A DNA stretch of 64,000 bases from Nissolia schottii (lineage: Eukaryota > Streptophyta > Magnoliopsida > Fabales > Fabaceae): assembly GCA_003254905.1 (NCBI GenBank), contig QANU01086934.1, positions 92,032 through 156,031 of the forward strand. Direction: 5' to 3'. The translations under genes and the position numbers were made by a program. Each line of letters starts with the position of its first letter. Position 1 is the stretch's first letter. Below the pieces are notes generated by a model. That model saw nothing but the letters and a program-made list of their open reading frames with translations. It was not told where the DNA came from and searched no databases. Below, piece after piece: positions 37,076-49,545 of this stretch.

Positions 37076-40000
37076 ATGAACTGTCTTCAGAATCTTCCTC
37101 GGTTCGTTACTCCTCCTTCATTTCTTTTCTTGCTTTTTTATTCCCTTAAAGATTCTTATAATTACCCCCTTTTTTTTATTCTTCTTTTTTGTTCCAATTC
37201 GCAGATACTCTGCTTTGCCCTTCCAAACGGTGACGCGTCACCACAATAACCCCCTCTTCTCTTCTGTTTCGCTGGTACCTTGTCACAAACACTTGCTCTG
37301 CATTTTCCACTGCCAATGCTTTAATGATGATTACTTGAAACTCTCCATTTTTCTTTTGGTGGTTGGTGCAGGGAGTCGTCAATAATTCTCATCTAAATCG
37401 AAGTATTGCACTGAAGGCAATTCTTTTCTTCTTCTTTCTTTCATCTTTATGAAATTATGAATGTGTTGTTATTGTTATTTTTCTCGCTTTGAATTTATTC
37501 TGCTGCTAATCTGTCTTGATAAGCTCTTAAGAAACTTCGATTGGGTGGGGATCCCTAAAATAGCATTATTGTGCATGGACTGTTCTTTGCATATTCTGAA
37601 GTCTTCCAATTTCAATCGTGGTGATGGCATTTGAAAGTTGCACCTTTTGTCATTTTGGTGAGATTATTATTAAGAAAACAAGGAGCTATCACCGTACAAG
37701 TATTTTAAACCTAAAAGGAGGAGTGGCGATTGTTACCTCTGTGCCCTGCCTTGCGATTTGATTATGTAAATAGGTTTATTAGTGTCTGCTGTTGGTGTCC
37801 TTACAGCTTCATATTTCTTGCTTTTTTTATTTCCTTCTTTTTCTGGAGAACATGATTGGCGTTTCATTTTGCAGTCAGCTTCGGGTTCCATACCCAGTGC
37901 AGAGACAAGTAGTGCTGGTATGGAGGAGGAGGAGGAGGAAAAGTCTGAGACATATAGTAATAACATGACAGAAGCCATGGGTGCTGGTATGTTTAATAAT
38001 CAAGCCTTACCCCACTAGAGCAAGGTCTTTTTTAAGGGTTTCTCCTAAGTTTTATATGGTTTTGGTCTTCCTCTCTGCCTCTTTGAATCGGACTATTGTC
38101 CATTCTTCTAATTTTCTTACTTAAGACTCTGGTGGTATTCTCCTACTTTGTGGTGCTAGTTTGCTTAACCAAAAACTTAGAACACAGTTGGGATGAAAAA
38201 AATGGGGTTGTTTACTTGAAGCCTCATGTTTATAATGGCCAATGCCTTTTCTGGCTGAACTATGATAAAATATTTCAAATTATTAGCAACAAACTTCCAT
38301 TTCATTTGTTATGACAAATTTTAACTGTATAATATTTGTAAGGTACTAGTTTGGATTAACCTTAGAATGGCTCTTTTCATGAGAATGTTCCTCTGCTTTT
38401 TTGTTTTTGTTTGAATATTTAACCTCATTAACCCTTTCTGACACAGTTCTATACAGTTTTAACTTATAGGCATGAATTAGGAATGAACTACAACTTCATC
38501 CGTCCAGACTTGATAGTGGGATCATGCCTACAGGTATTTTCTTTTTCTCCAATTGTGGAAACTTGGTCTGATTGTGACAAATCAAGTTTGGTTATCTCAC
38601 TTCTTTTATTTTATCTGCAAATTTCCAGACTCCTGAAGATGTTGACAAGCTTCGTAGAATCGGAGTGAAAACCATTTTTTGCTTGCAGCAAAATCCAGAC
38701 CTAGAGTATCCTTATCAATTTGTCTAATATGGCATGAATTTAGCACTTGGCAGTTGGGACAACTTGTGCATATTGATCTAGGAAAAGTAAAAAAGAAAAC
38801 AATTGTGTTTCTTTACCGCTATTTTAGATATTTTGGAGTTGATATCAATGCCATACGAGAATATGCCAAGGCGTGCAATGACATTCAACACTTGCGTGCT
38901 GAGATAAGGTTGGTTATGGCATGATAATTGATATATTTATAGTTATATTATAACATTAAGAGGCAACTCTTTGTGAATTCAAATTGGGCCTAAATTATTT
39001 TTATTGAGGTTAAGTTCCATGTTATGAAATCCTTCTGATAAAATATAGATAGAATAATTCCTTCACTGTCACATACGTTAACCTTTGTCACAATCACACA
39101 CTTCTGCAAAAGTTATGGGCTTGTCGTGTTCTACCCACCCATTCTTTTAAATGTTGTGAAATGCATCTATTTACTTAAGAACTACTTTGGAACAACCCTG
39201 TTTGAGTCATTTCTGCACCACATGTACATATTGTATACTTTTTGTGATTACTAGCATTTCTATTTACCTTTTGTGATTACTAGAATTTCTATTTACCTAT
39301 GGTATAGGTAACTAAGCTGCAATACCTTCCTATTATACATTCTGTTGCCGTCATATGGCTTCGTCTTCTTCACATTATAGGATGATGTAATGTTGATGTG
39401 GCAGGGACTTTGATGCATTTGATTTACGGATGCGACTTCCAGCTGTAGTTAGCACATTATACAAGGCAATAAATTCCAATGGAGGTGTGACATATATACA
39501 TTGCACTGCTGGCCTTGGAAGAGCTCCAGCTGTTGCGGTATGTCTCTTGGTTTCATTTCTTATATGCATTTTGTTTTTATAAAGGAAATTTTTTAATTAA
39601 GTTTAAGAGAAGAAGAATACAAACAGATAGGAAGACAATTGATCCTCTCTATAATAGAGCAAAGCTTTCCAACCTCTCAATGTATCTTCAAAAGTCCTCT
39701 AAAAGGGTCATGTATCCTTTTTTATCATGTATCTTTTTGCTGTGGGCTACTATAATGATATCAGTTGTTAGAGCAAGGGCATAGACCATCCTGCTGTATT
39801 CACTCCTAATTTCATCTATAAAAGTTTTCTGAAGCTGTGAGCTTAGGCTTTGTGCCATTGTTTTCTAGAGAGAGGGTGCAAAAGAAATCCTTAAAATGGA
39901 TATTTTGTAATTTCTGACTCGGGAAGTCTAAGCATAATAGAGCTTTGTGAACTATTTATTCATTATTTAATTTTGATATGACTAACTTTAATGTAACTTT

Positions 40001-41502
40001 ATATTAGATCAAAGGTAAGGAAAACCCAGAGCTTATGTCTCAGTTATACATGAGGGAAAATGGGTTAATCAATTAAAAACTTCCATGAAGATAGAGATGT
40101 GCAAGTTACTGAGATTTAATTTTCTTTTTCTCTAATACTTTGGATTGAATTCATATCCATCATAATTTGTTTGTTTTGTTGCTCAGTTACATTTGAACTG
40201 ATATGTGTTGATTGATCTCCATTGGTAATTTACTAACAGTTTATTTTGTCTCATCTCAGTTGGCATATATGTTTTGGGTTCAGGGTTATAAACTTAATGA
40301 CGCGCTCACACTACTACAGGTAACTTTCCTCAATACTTTTTTTTTTTTTAATTGTTGCATATTTTAAGGGTATTGGGATCCTGGTAGATAATTTACTGTA
40401 TGGTTTTGAGTACTCCCAATTGCTCGGATTAGAAATAAGCAATGCTTTCCTTTTTTGGTGTTTTCATGTTGGGTTTATAACATGTTTCTGGAGAAGTCCC
40501 TGCATCTTGGTATCTAACTGTTAATCAGACTGTTTCCTTTTTATGCTTGGCAAATGTAATTTGTTCCATGACTTTCCCTAATTGAAATAGTAATTCGAAT
40601 TTTTGTTAAAACACTATTACATTGAATATATTAAGTTTCTGACCTTAGGTATTTATGAATCATGAAGCTGGGCAGTTTAGTTACTGATAAGTTGATTTTC
40701 TCACTTCTGGTTTACCAGCATTCTTAGTTAACACTAAATTTTCCCGGATTCTTTTGGTCAAAATTCGTGGCGCATTTTTTGATTATTTGTACATCAAGAA
40801 ATTAATTTAATATAGTTTTTTCTATGGACGTCTTAGAATTAAGAAATTCTCATTTGAATTAAGAAATTCTCATTTGAACAGCATGATGGTTATTAATTAT
40901 ATTTCTCATTTTCTTGAGCATTTTTATTCTTGCAGAGCAAAAGGTCATGTTTTCCAAAAGTGGATGCCATAAAAAGTGCAACTGTTGACATTGTGAGTCA
41001 ATTTATTTTACTACATTTGGAGGTTTTATGCATTACAACTTTTGAACAATAGCTTTTTATGTTATTCAATTACGGGTATGATCTTCATGTTATGTTTGAT
41101 TTTTTTATTCGACAGAATGCTTTTATTGGATTCATTTAAAAAAAGGACTTGGAAGTGCTTTTGTATAACAACTGATGTAACAGCTCATCACATTGTTGAA
41201 GATATGAGTTGACTTTTTCCATTAAGATCATGTATGTAAAAGAAACATGAAAGAAAGGAAGTTCTCGTGTAGCTGAACCATTTGACTCCATTCTAATGTC
41301 GATTGTATTCTAAAAATCACGTTTCCCTTTGAAAGGCTATGAGATTTGAATAAGTTCCTTCTTCCTAAATTCAGAGGCTCTGGAATTCAAAAAAAAGCTA
41401 AAACTGTGGTTACCTTATCTTTGTGGTGTTTTGCAAATGATATTTTTAGAGGTGTTTCTTTGGTACATATGCAGACATATTGGCATGCCCTGTAACCTTA
41501 TC

Positions 41503-41534
<32 letters not shown>

Positions 41535-43317
41535 ATACTATTTTCTTTCTCATAAATAAATTTCTTTTTCTATAAAAAAAATATAGAATATACTGTATTG
41601 TTATCGTCTGTTAACTGTTCATATCTCTTTATTTCCTCTTTTATATCAACCCAAATATGTGAATATCACATGACATTATGAATATATGCTGATTTTATTT
41701 TAATTTTTTAATTAATCATTATTTATTTATGGCACTTAAAGCTTACAGGCCTAACTAAGAAGTCTGTTAAGTTATCATGGGAAGACAGCAATTGCTCTTC
41801 AGTAGAAATTTCGGGACTTGATATCGGATGGGGGCAGGTGATGATTGAGCTATCTCATTTATATTTAAGAAACGTTTCAGTTCCAATGCTGCATAACAGT
41901 GAAATAATTACAGGAATTTTGGCAAAGTAGGAAAAAATGTGTATTTCCATAGAAATGTCGAGTTTGGTCCTTGGTTGTTCAAATTGACATGATTACTTCT
42001 TACATCTTTGCCAACATGATCTGCTCAAAGATGATTCGTTTCGGATTCAAAATCTGCTGATCTTTACAAAATTTGAATTACATAGTTTGATAAATTTACT
42101 AGGTTTCGAACATATGTTATTGTTATATTCCTATGATGTTAGAATTTGTGGTTGAGATGATTATGCTAAACCTTTATATATCTTGATCTCTTTTCAGAGA
42201 ATGCCCCTTCATTTTGATGACAAACAGGGTTTGTGGTATCTTAAGAGGGAGTTACCTGTAAGTTGCACTTATTAGTTTAACTTTTGGGATTCAATTTTTA
42301 TTTTATTTTATTTTATGCATTTGCTAGTTTCTTGATGCACGAATATGTAGTTTAATTAAGAAACAAGTTTTCTGCTTGTGTTATTTACCAGGAAGGGCAC
42401 TATGAGTACAAGTACATTGTTGATGGGGAATGGATATGCAACAAGGATGAGCTTGTGACCTCGCCCAACAAAGATGGCCATATCAATAATTTTCTTGATG
42501 TAAGTTTGAAGTTTCAACTATCTTGCTTAGAAAAGAGAATTTAGGGCCTGTTTGGTTTTGGCTTCCCTTTCTTGTTTCCCTTGTTTCCATTTCTTGTTTT
42601 CATTCATGTACAAAATCTTGAAAAGCAAGAAACAAACTAGAAACAAAAAATGAAATCAAGAAATGGAAACAAAAACCAAACACACTATTTGTAACTTTTT
42701 TTAACTTTGCATCTTTGAATCCTAGCCGGTGACTTTTCTATTGAGGAAAGATGCCCGAATCTCTGCTTGTGGATTTGTTCAAATATAAAATACAACATAT
42801 TTCTCACAAGTCACAACCATGATACCTCTAGTCTCCTTAATCTTCACCATGTGGATGAATTTTGCAGAACATCACATTATATAGTCAATATTCTTTTCAA
42901 TCATAATACTTTGAAGTTGACATTAGTTTGGTTCTGAAATTTTTTTAACATCAATTCAGCTGATCAATTTGGTTGTAAGGCTTTGAATTTTAACATCAAT
43001 TTCATCATTTTGTCAAATGAATGACAAGACAACCCAAGATTACTGGTTATTTGACGAAAGAATGAACATGAATTGATACATTTGAGCTCAAATTGTGACC
43101 AACCATTATACATTTTAATTCATTACAAGTTTTGTAGAGTACTCTTTCAATTCTTGATTTCACATATTGCATCCTCCATGGACAGGTCCTTGATGAACCC
43201 AGCAGTGTTCGTGCCTCACTTCGTGAGAGATTGATCGGCGATGATCCTGATCTCACGAAGGATGAACGACAGAGAATAAGAGAATTTCTTGAAGCTTATC
43301 CTGATGACGAGCAGTGA
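37076..43317 (+). CDS. SEX4: Phosphoglucan phosphatase SEX4 (DSP4), chloroplastic
   Basis: Fourteen exons: 37076-37101, 37205-37274, 37372-37416, 37875-37986, 38457-38533, 38629-38705, 38828-38908, 39405-39537, 40260-40319, 40936-40992, 41742-41837, 42198-42257, 42392-42499 and 43186-43317 (TGA), 1134 nt, 377 aa (Arabidopsis 379). The start MNCLQNLPR and a Ser/Arg-rich N-terminus fit the plastid transit peptide. The dual-specificity phosphatase domain has the general-acid Asp in RDFDAFDLR (near residue 166) and the signature [11 protein letters not shown] with catalytic Cys196 and Arg202. A carbohydrate-binding module (CBM48-like, about 250-335) follows, with [13 protein letters not shown] and [10 protein letters not shown]. 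Known role: removes phosphate from starch glucan so amylases can act at night. Intron 3 begins with GC rather than GT: exon 3 must end at LNRSIALK because an in-frame stop follows with no GT donor before it. MITE DNA sits in intron 13 and a CT run at 41503-41528 in intron 10. Confidence 0.95.
41503..41528. repeat. (CT)n microsatellite in SEX4 intron 10
   Basis: Thirteen CT units. Confidence 0.95.
42544..42686. mobile_element. MITE-like inverted repeat in SEX4 intron 13
   Basis: Begins GGGCCTGTTTGGTTTTGG and ends AAAAACCAAACACACT. The two halves are imperfect reverse complements over about 60 bp each (shared TTTCTTGTTTC and TTTCCATTTCTTG words). The terminal GGGCCTGTTTGG motif is typical of hAT- or Harbinger-type MITEs in plants; the superfamily is not settled. 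Confidence 0.65.
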
Positions 43318-43719
43318 AATTATCAATGCACTTGGTTGTTGATATATGTAAAACAATAGATGCACGTATATAATAATCAATCTAATAAAAAGATTGAATC
43401 TGGATGTTAGATAAGCTCACTGTTGCAAAAATAATGTTGGGATATGCAGGTATATTTTGAATTACATAGAAATCAAATGCCTATAGTAATTCAAGTAGTA
43501 CACATACAATTTCAATGTACCATGACATATATTGACTTTTAATAAGATATTACATTTGTAGCTACGTGGATGTTAACTCAAGATGTTTGAGTAAATTTCT
43601 ATTGAAATTATCATCCACTCATGGTATGAGTACATCATTGAACGTGTTAGAATTTCAGACTTTGAGGAGTTGTTTTATTAAGTCAAATTCTTCCTATTCG
43701 GCAACATGGTTGGATAATG

Positions 43720-43891
43720 AGTAATGCTTTGGCCTCTTTAACCTATCATCCTATACTTTCTTCTATTACTAAATGAGGTAAAAAAGTAAATGCATTCAAT
43801 ATCATAAAATTTTAAAAAGCGTCTACTTTTTATCTCATTTAGTAGTTAAGAGGAAATTTAGGAGAATGAGTTAAGAGACTCAAACATTACT
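43720..43891. mobile_element. MITE-like inverted repeat, about 172 bp
   Basis: Arm 43720-43788 matches the reverse complement of about 43823-43891 with scattered mismatches: AGTAATG ends, TTACTAAATGAG cores and AAAAAGTA inner ends. It is compact and non-coding, about 400 bp downstream of SEX4. Confidence 0.7.
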
Positions 43892-44739
43892 TTTGGCTAT
43901 CAGTTTTAAAATGTTTTTACAATAGTGATTTTATTTTTCATGTTAGGGTAAACTATAATAACCTCTCTCAACATCTATTAATTAATATAAAATGAGAAAA
44001 ATCAGACACTTATTTAGCATTTAATAATAATTTTTTAAAATTTTTTTGTTGCATTTAATATATTGAAATATAAAAAAAATTATCTTTTCAGTGAAATTTA
44101 TTTTTTATTGAATTTTTAACCAATGCTCTTATAAGTAGGAAAAACTATATTACACTCACTTCCTTTAATCTATAAGTTAACATTTGTCTCTCTTTGTTTA
44201 TGTAAGGTTTATATACCATGCCCAAAAAAAAAACATGTAAGCTTTATACATTGAATTAAATCCTAAATTCTAAATTTTAAAATGTCTTAAGGTTTAAATA
44301 TGTTTCAAGTCTCTAAAAATGTTTGAGATTTAGTTTAAGTCCCTAATTTTTTTTTAGTCCAAATATATCAAAAATTGCTTGATTTTCATCTCTGCTATTA
44401 GTAGGAATTTGTGATTTTAATTAGTGTCTGCTTATCTTTTTCTCATCCTTACCTTCTATTAACAATTATGTTAAAATTCACGGGTAATAGTCATGTGATA
44501 ATCACTTGATGTATTTTATAACAAAATTACCCCCCTAAACAAACTACTAATGTCCAATTAAAAATAAAAAATAAAAATCATCATCGTCTACCTCTCTCAA
44601 CAAGATCCCCTTTGCTATATTCCCACCTTGCTCCACTGTTTTTCCATTATCATTCTATCTATTCATCAAACTACCCCTTCAATTCCAAAGCCCCTTCTCC
44701 TTTCCCAATTCAATGAATACCCATGTTAAGAGCAGATTA
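43892..44739. other. AT-rich intergenic DNA
   Basis: No gene seen. 44285-44420 (GGTTTAAATATGTTT, AAGTCCCTAA) resembles one arm of a legume/rosid long-TIR element, but I find no partner arm nearby. Confidence 0.45.
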
Positions 44740-47085
44740 ATATCCAAGAATTATCTCTAAGTGATTTATTTTTTATTTAGTTTAATTTTGCCATTATTTT
44801 CTGATTCTGCTTATGATTTATAAATAAAAGTTCGCCTTATAGTAATCTAATACAACAACTTCATCAATAATACAATATTACTTCTTTATTTTTTGTAATC
44901 TCTCTCTGGTCTTTATTGTTTCCCCCTTTTATCCATGTACTTAAGATGTTTAACATGGTTTCAAAGTCATGATACTCGCCTCAACCCCTTTTTCACCTCC
45001 ACTACCTCAGAGTTTATGCTCTCTTTGATCCACTGCATGTCTGTTTTCCATTACAAAATGTTAAACAATAAATCTCTAATTTTTTTAATCTCTCTGCTAT
45101 CGTCTCTAATTCGTTGTATTCCTTATCTCCATTTACTACAAAATTTCAGACTTGTTGATACCCTTGTTACCTTTGTTGCCTCCGCGTAATCAGGTTGTTG
45201 CCTTTATTGTCTACGTGCAGCCACGATGTTGTCTTTGCTGATTTTGCTTAACTCTCGATGTTGCCTATTGCTGCCTCCACACAGTTTCAAATTGTTGCTT
45301 CTCGATGTTGTCTTTTACTAGTTCCACCTAGCCCATCGTTTTGTTTCCGTACATATGACCCATCATTACTACTTAACTCCATGTTTTTCTACATGACTTG
45401 TCGTTGTCGCTCTTGGTTCATCGACAACCTCCGCTAAACCATGACAATCTTAAAGCTAGACAAGCTTTAGCTTGAGGTAGGATTTTAGAAATAAATCAGG
45501 ATATTATTATATTATGAAAATATCTTAGATTTGTTTTAAATCTGATTTAACTTTATTTAATATGATTTTGTCATTATTTTTTGATTTCGTTATTGGTCTA
45601 TATATTGTCACTTCATTGTAATGATAAGAAATACAACCTTTAATAATAACAATATCATATTTTGTTCTTTCTGTGTATTTTTTGTGAACCTTTTCTGTAT
45701 TATTTATTTGATCCATCATGGAACTTGACATGGTATCAGGACCATGATACCCTTCTTGATCCTGATTCTGTTACCACTTATCTGAGTTCTTTGAACTCAT
45801 CTTTAGTTTTCTGATATTTTCCTTTCTCTGAGTTGTAAGCAAAATTCATTCTCTACCAAACTATTCTTGCTTTTATGCCAGTTCTATTATGCACCCCCAC
45901 GCACTACCACAAGCTCTGAGGCGTGGTCCATGCGCTTCACTAAGATTTGTCTTTGTTGCTCGCTCCATTTGACCATCGTCCTGAACTTTGTTCACTTCAC
46001 TGTGGTCACCATCAGCTCTGCTGGAAGTTCCGACGCATGGTACAACATGCCTCCTACAACACCACAAATCTGCGTGCAGCCCACCAACCCATGCTTCAAC
46101 CTTTGTTGACTAGAGTTTTGGCTCCTTTGACCCATATTGCTGACTTGGGCTATCGATGCTGCTATGGCAGCCACATGTCCTCACGCGTTGACATGACTTT
46201 CTTATGTGCCTGTTGACGTGGCACTATCTGTACAACTTTTTTTAAGGTTTCTCCGCATTCTGATTTTGATTTTGGGTCCTTTGCTCTCAATCCTACTCTA
46301 ACATTGTTAGTTTCGCCTAACTTTTAATGTTGCCTTTGTTATTGCCTTGTTGGTTCCGCACAGCTCCCAGTAGAACCCATGAAAAAGGACTTGAAAATTG
46401 GAATTAGACTTGACTTGACTCATTTTTGCTTGTGACAAGCTTAGTTTGATTACTCTTTATTTAGTTTGATTTTGTCATTATTTCTTGATTCTATTATTGG
46501 TCTATATATTAGCAACTCATTGTAACTATCAGAAATACAAACTTTATTAATAACAATGTTCCGAAGTATGCACCTCGGTCCACTCTCTGGATCCTGGAGC
46601 TTCAAAGTCTTTGGGCTCGTGTTGCGATGGGTACCTGCAAAGACTCCGACGCTCAAGTTAGCAAGGGCTTAAGGGAGTATAGTAAGTGATAATCACATGA
46701 CTCTCATTCCTGGGGTATGGGTTATTATATAATAGGGGTCGTTGAGGTTCTTCCGCGTGTGGTGGTGGTGGGAGAATATCTCGGATTCGCGTGCTGCGTA
46801 GGGTTGAGGATCTCGGAGCTGTTGAGCTCTAGAAGGCCGAAGGAGAGGATCTCGGAGCTGTTAAGCTTGAGAAGGTGGGAGGAGAGGATCTCGGAGCCAT
46901 TCGAGGGCTTGCGATTGGCTAGGTCGAGTTGGGCCGGTCTGTGGACTATTGGGCCTGGATCTTGGGGGTGGCTAGGATGGCCTTTATGGTCCAGTCCGTA
47001 ACAAACAATACCAAATTTCGATCTTCGTGTGTATTTTTTGTGACCATTCTATGTTATTTATTCGATCCGTCATGAAACTAGACAA
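44740..47085 (+). mobile_element. TRIM-like non-coding LTR retroelement array (three related LTR 3' halves)
   Basis: Three segments share the order TTTAGTTTRATTTTG, TCATTATTT.TTGATT, ATTGGTCTATATATT, AATACAA and TTTATTAATAAC: about 44760-44950 (most diverged), about 45490-45730, and about 46440-47085 (split by the 447-bp insertion at 46557). The first two are followed by ACATGGTTTCAAAGTCATGATAC (44953 on) and ACATGGTATCAGGACCATGATAC (45728 on), which resemble the initiator-Met primer site TGGTATCAGAGC. A polypurine-like AGCTTGAGGTAGGA lies at about 45470, just before the middle copy. The two internal segments are about 500-700 bp, non-coding, and both repeat GTTGCCTTTRTTG words. This is LTR-internal-LTR-internal-LTR without protein domains. 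Outer borders are approximate. Confidence 0.55.
46557..47003 (+). mobile_element. 447-bp solo LTR or small LTR element nested in a TRIM-like LTR, TSD AACAA
   Basis: Begins TGTTCCGAAG, ends CCGTAACA, and is bounded by AACAA at 46552-46556 and 47004-47008. The flanks rejoin into a continuous LTR matching the copy at 45490-45730. Inside, a TATATAATAGGGG word near 46724-46737 is placed like an LTR promoter, and a 39-bp unit (GAGGATCTCGGAGCTGTT) starts at 46806, 46845 and 46884. No coding capacity. Confidence 0.8.
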
Positions 47086-47802
47086 CCCGAACATCGAAAT
47101 TCAGGTTCATGCCACTTGTCCCTTGAGATTGCTCCCATTCTTCTTCGTTCTCTCCACCCACCCCAACAGATGTAACATTTTCTCTCCTGCATCTTTAAAC
47201 TAGCACAATAAAAAATCTCTGATGCTACCAACCTCTTCGTAACTCTCTGTAAAGTACAAATCTTTAGTTGAAGGAGAGCAAGAACCATAAAATCTTTAGC
47301 AAGGTGAATGGAGGACCGGGTGGCAACAACATCAATGCTCGATGTAGTGAGGGAGGGAGAGCAGAGTAAAAGAACTTGATGGCGATGAAGAAGAGACAGA
47401 GAGTGAGGAGGGCGGGGGCAGAGCCTCCGCTAGATAGTCTAGCGGTGAGGCTCTATTTTGTTTTTTTGGGGGTAATTTTGTGACAAAATGTATCTTGTGA
47501 TTGGGGAATGTTTGTTTTGCATCGTTCAGTTTGCACCTTTTATAAATTTAGGGGGCAAAGTGCGCAAGTCCCATACTTTAAAGGGGGGTAAAGTGTCTTT
47601 TTATCCAAATTTTAGATATAAATAACAAATTTAAAATATATTTACTAAACAATATTCCTATGATTTATACTTATTAAGAACTATTTTTTTCAATCTTTTA
47701 CCAAAGACTTTTTTAGAGTACTTTTTCATTCTTTTACCAAACATATTACCAAAGAGTTCAGCAACTGTAAAAAATCACAACATTATTAAACCAAACCTTA
47801 AT
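47086..47802. other. Intergenic DNA, unclassified
   Basis: No gene recognised. Contains CT/GA-rich patches near 47340-47440 and AT-rich sequence after 47580. Confidence 0.45.
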
Positions 47803-49314
47803 ATATTATTGGAAAAACCCTTAACTTATTCTGTCTAGATTTTGATTTCGGTCAACTTTATCCTTTCCAACTTTTTTCAAACAATTTCATCCCTTTCAAT
47901 TCAAAAAATCGGACACGTTAGTCCTTCCGTCTATTTCACTAACTGTGGTTGATGACGTGACGGTTAACGGAACGATGTGGTGCCTTAACTGTCACATCAC
48001 CCCCTTCCACGTAGGCAATTGAGACACATGAACCCCAACTTAATCCCTCGCCATTTCAATTTCGATCAACTTTATCCCTCCCAAATTTTTTCAGCCAATT
48101 TCATCCCCCTCAATTCAAAATATAGCCCGGGTAGTCCTTCAAAAAATAGCCATGTCACTCAGTTAACTGTTGGATTTTTTTAGTAATTTATTAGTAACAT
48201 CGTTCAGGTATAAAATATATGCAACATCATATAACAATAATACTAGTAGCTTAGTGGTTAAGGTTTCGACCTCACACATGGAAGGATGCTTACGTGGAAG
48301 GGGATGGCGTGATGGTTAACAGAGCTATTAAAAATTTTATAGGCTTAACATAAATCTAATAAGACTGCTAAAAATTTTATTTGTGTCTTTTTTTTTTATA
48401 AAGAAACTTGCTTGCTTGCTAGTGGCAAAAGTTCAATTTTTTGAGTCATTTATTAGTAACATCGTTCAGGTATAAAATATATGAAATATATGCAACATCA
48501 TATAATAATAATATTTGTAGCCTAACGGTTAAAGTGCCAGCGTCACACTTGAAATGATAGTTATGTGGAAGGGTTTAATAGGCTTAACATAAATTTGATA
48601 AGATACGTGGTTAAGGTGTCATTCTCACATATGGAAGAATGCCTAAGTGGGAGGAGGTGACGTGATGGTTAACGGAACTATTAAAATTCTAATAGACTTA
48701 ACATTAATCTAATAAGATTATTAAAAAATTTATTTGAGTCTTTTTTTCATAAAGACACTTGCTTGCTTGCTAGTGGCAAAAATTTGATTTTTTAAGTCAT
48801 TTATTAGTAACATTGTTCATATATAAAATATATAAAATATATGCAACATCATATAATCATAACACTAATAGTCTAAGGTGTAGGTCTCACACATGGAAGG
48901 ATGCATATGTGGAAGGAGGTGATGTGACAGCTAATGCAGCGACATGACGTGTTAACTTTAGTAGCCACTATTAGTCAAGCGGGCAGAATGACTAATGAGA
49001 CCAATTTTTTGACTTGAGAGGGATAAAATTGGCCAGCATAAATTGGGAGAGATTAAGTTGATCGAAATTGAAATTGAGAGGGACTAAGTTGACTGTTCAT
49101 GTGTCTTACTTGCCTATATTAAAGGGGTGACGTGGTAGTTAACATGCCACGTCGTTACGTTAATTGTCACGTCATCAACTTCGTTAGTGAAATGAAAGGA
49201 TTAACGTGCCCGACTTTTTGAATTGAGAGGGACAAATTTGTCCAAAATTTTCTGGGAGGAACGAAATTGACCAAAATCAAGGACTAAGTTGGGGGTGTTT
49301 CGTATATTATTTAA
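47803..49314. mobile_element. Foldback-type element with inverted termini over 300 bp and internal tandem copies
   Basis: The left arm (about 47803-48150) matches the reverse complement of the right arm (about 48970-49314) through long stretches: TTTTGRTTTCGGTCAA, AATTCAAAAARTCGG, GATGACGTGAC, ACATGAAC, CAATTTCRATTTCGATCAACTT and so on. Between them, a unit starting TTATTAGTAACATCG or TTATTAGTAACATTG appears near 48190, 48451 and 48802, carrying TGGTTAAGGT and CACACATGGAAGGATGC words. No coding capacity. Very long TIRs suggest a non-autonomous Mutator-like or foldback element. I could not find a clean target duplication, so borders are within about 10 bp. Confidence 0.7.
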
Positions 49315-49364
49315 AAAAACCTAACAAGTGCTATAAAGATACTTAATAAAAGAGATAAAAGTGA

Positions 49365-49545
49365 CTAACGAGGGTTGGTCCAAGTGGTAAGCGGCTCGGT
49401 ATCGCTTAAAGCAAGGTCCCGAATTTGAGACCTTGTGTACGCAGTTATCCCCGTTGGGAGACTCACCCGCCATAATCAGGTGTTCGACTCGGGTCGACAC
49501 GGATTACTCAAAGCTAAGTATTGTATATTGGGCAGACAACCTAAA
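49365..49545 (+). mobile_element. tRNA-derived SINE with 17-bp target duplication
   Basis: The body starts CTAACGAGGGTTGGTCC. TGGTCCAAGTGG (49376-49387) fits a Pol III A box, and GGTCCCGAATTTGAGACC (about 49416-49433) fits a decayed B box. The element is flanked by an identical 17-bp direct repeat, AAAAGAGATAAAAGTGA, at 49348-49364 and 49546-49562, with an A-rich end. It is 181 bp long. It is not a functional tRNA gene because no cloverleaf closes. Confidence 0.85.

Noticed and set aside
49365..49545. Possible tRNA gene (A and B boxes present)
   Set aside because: No acceptor stem or cloverleaf can be closed, and a 17-bp target duplication shows it is a SINE.
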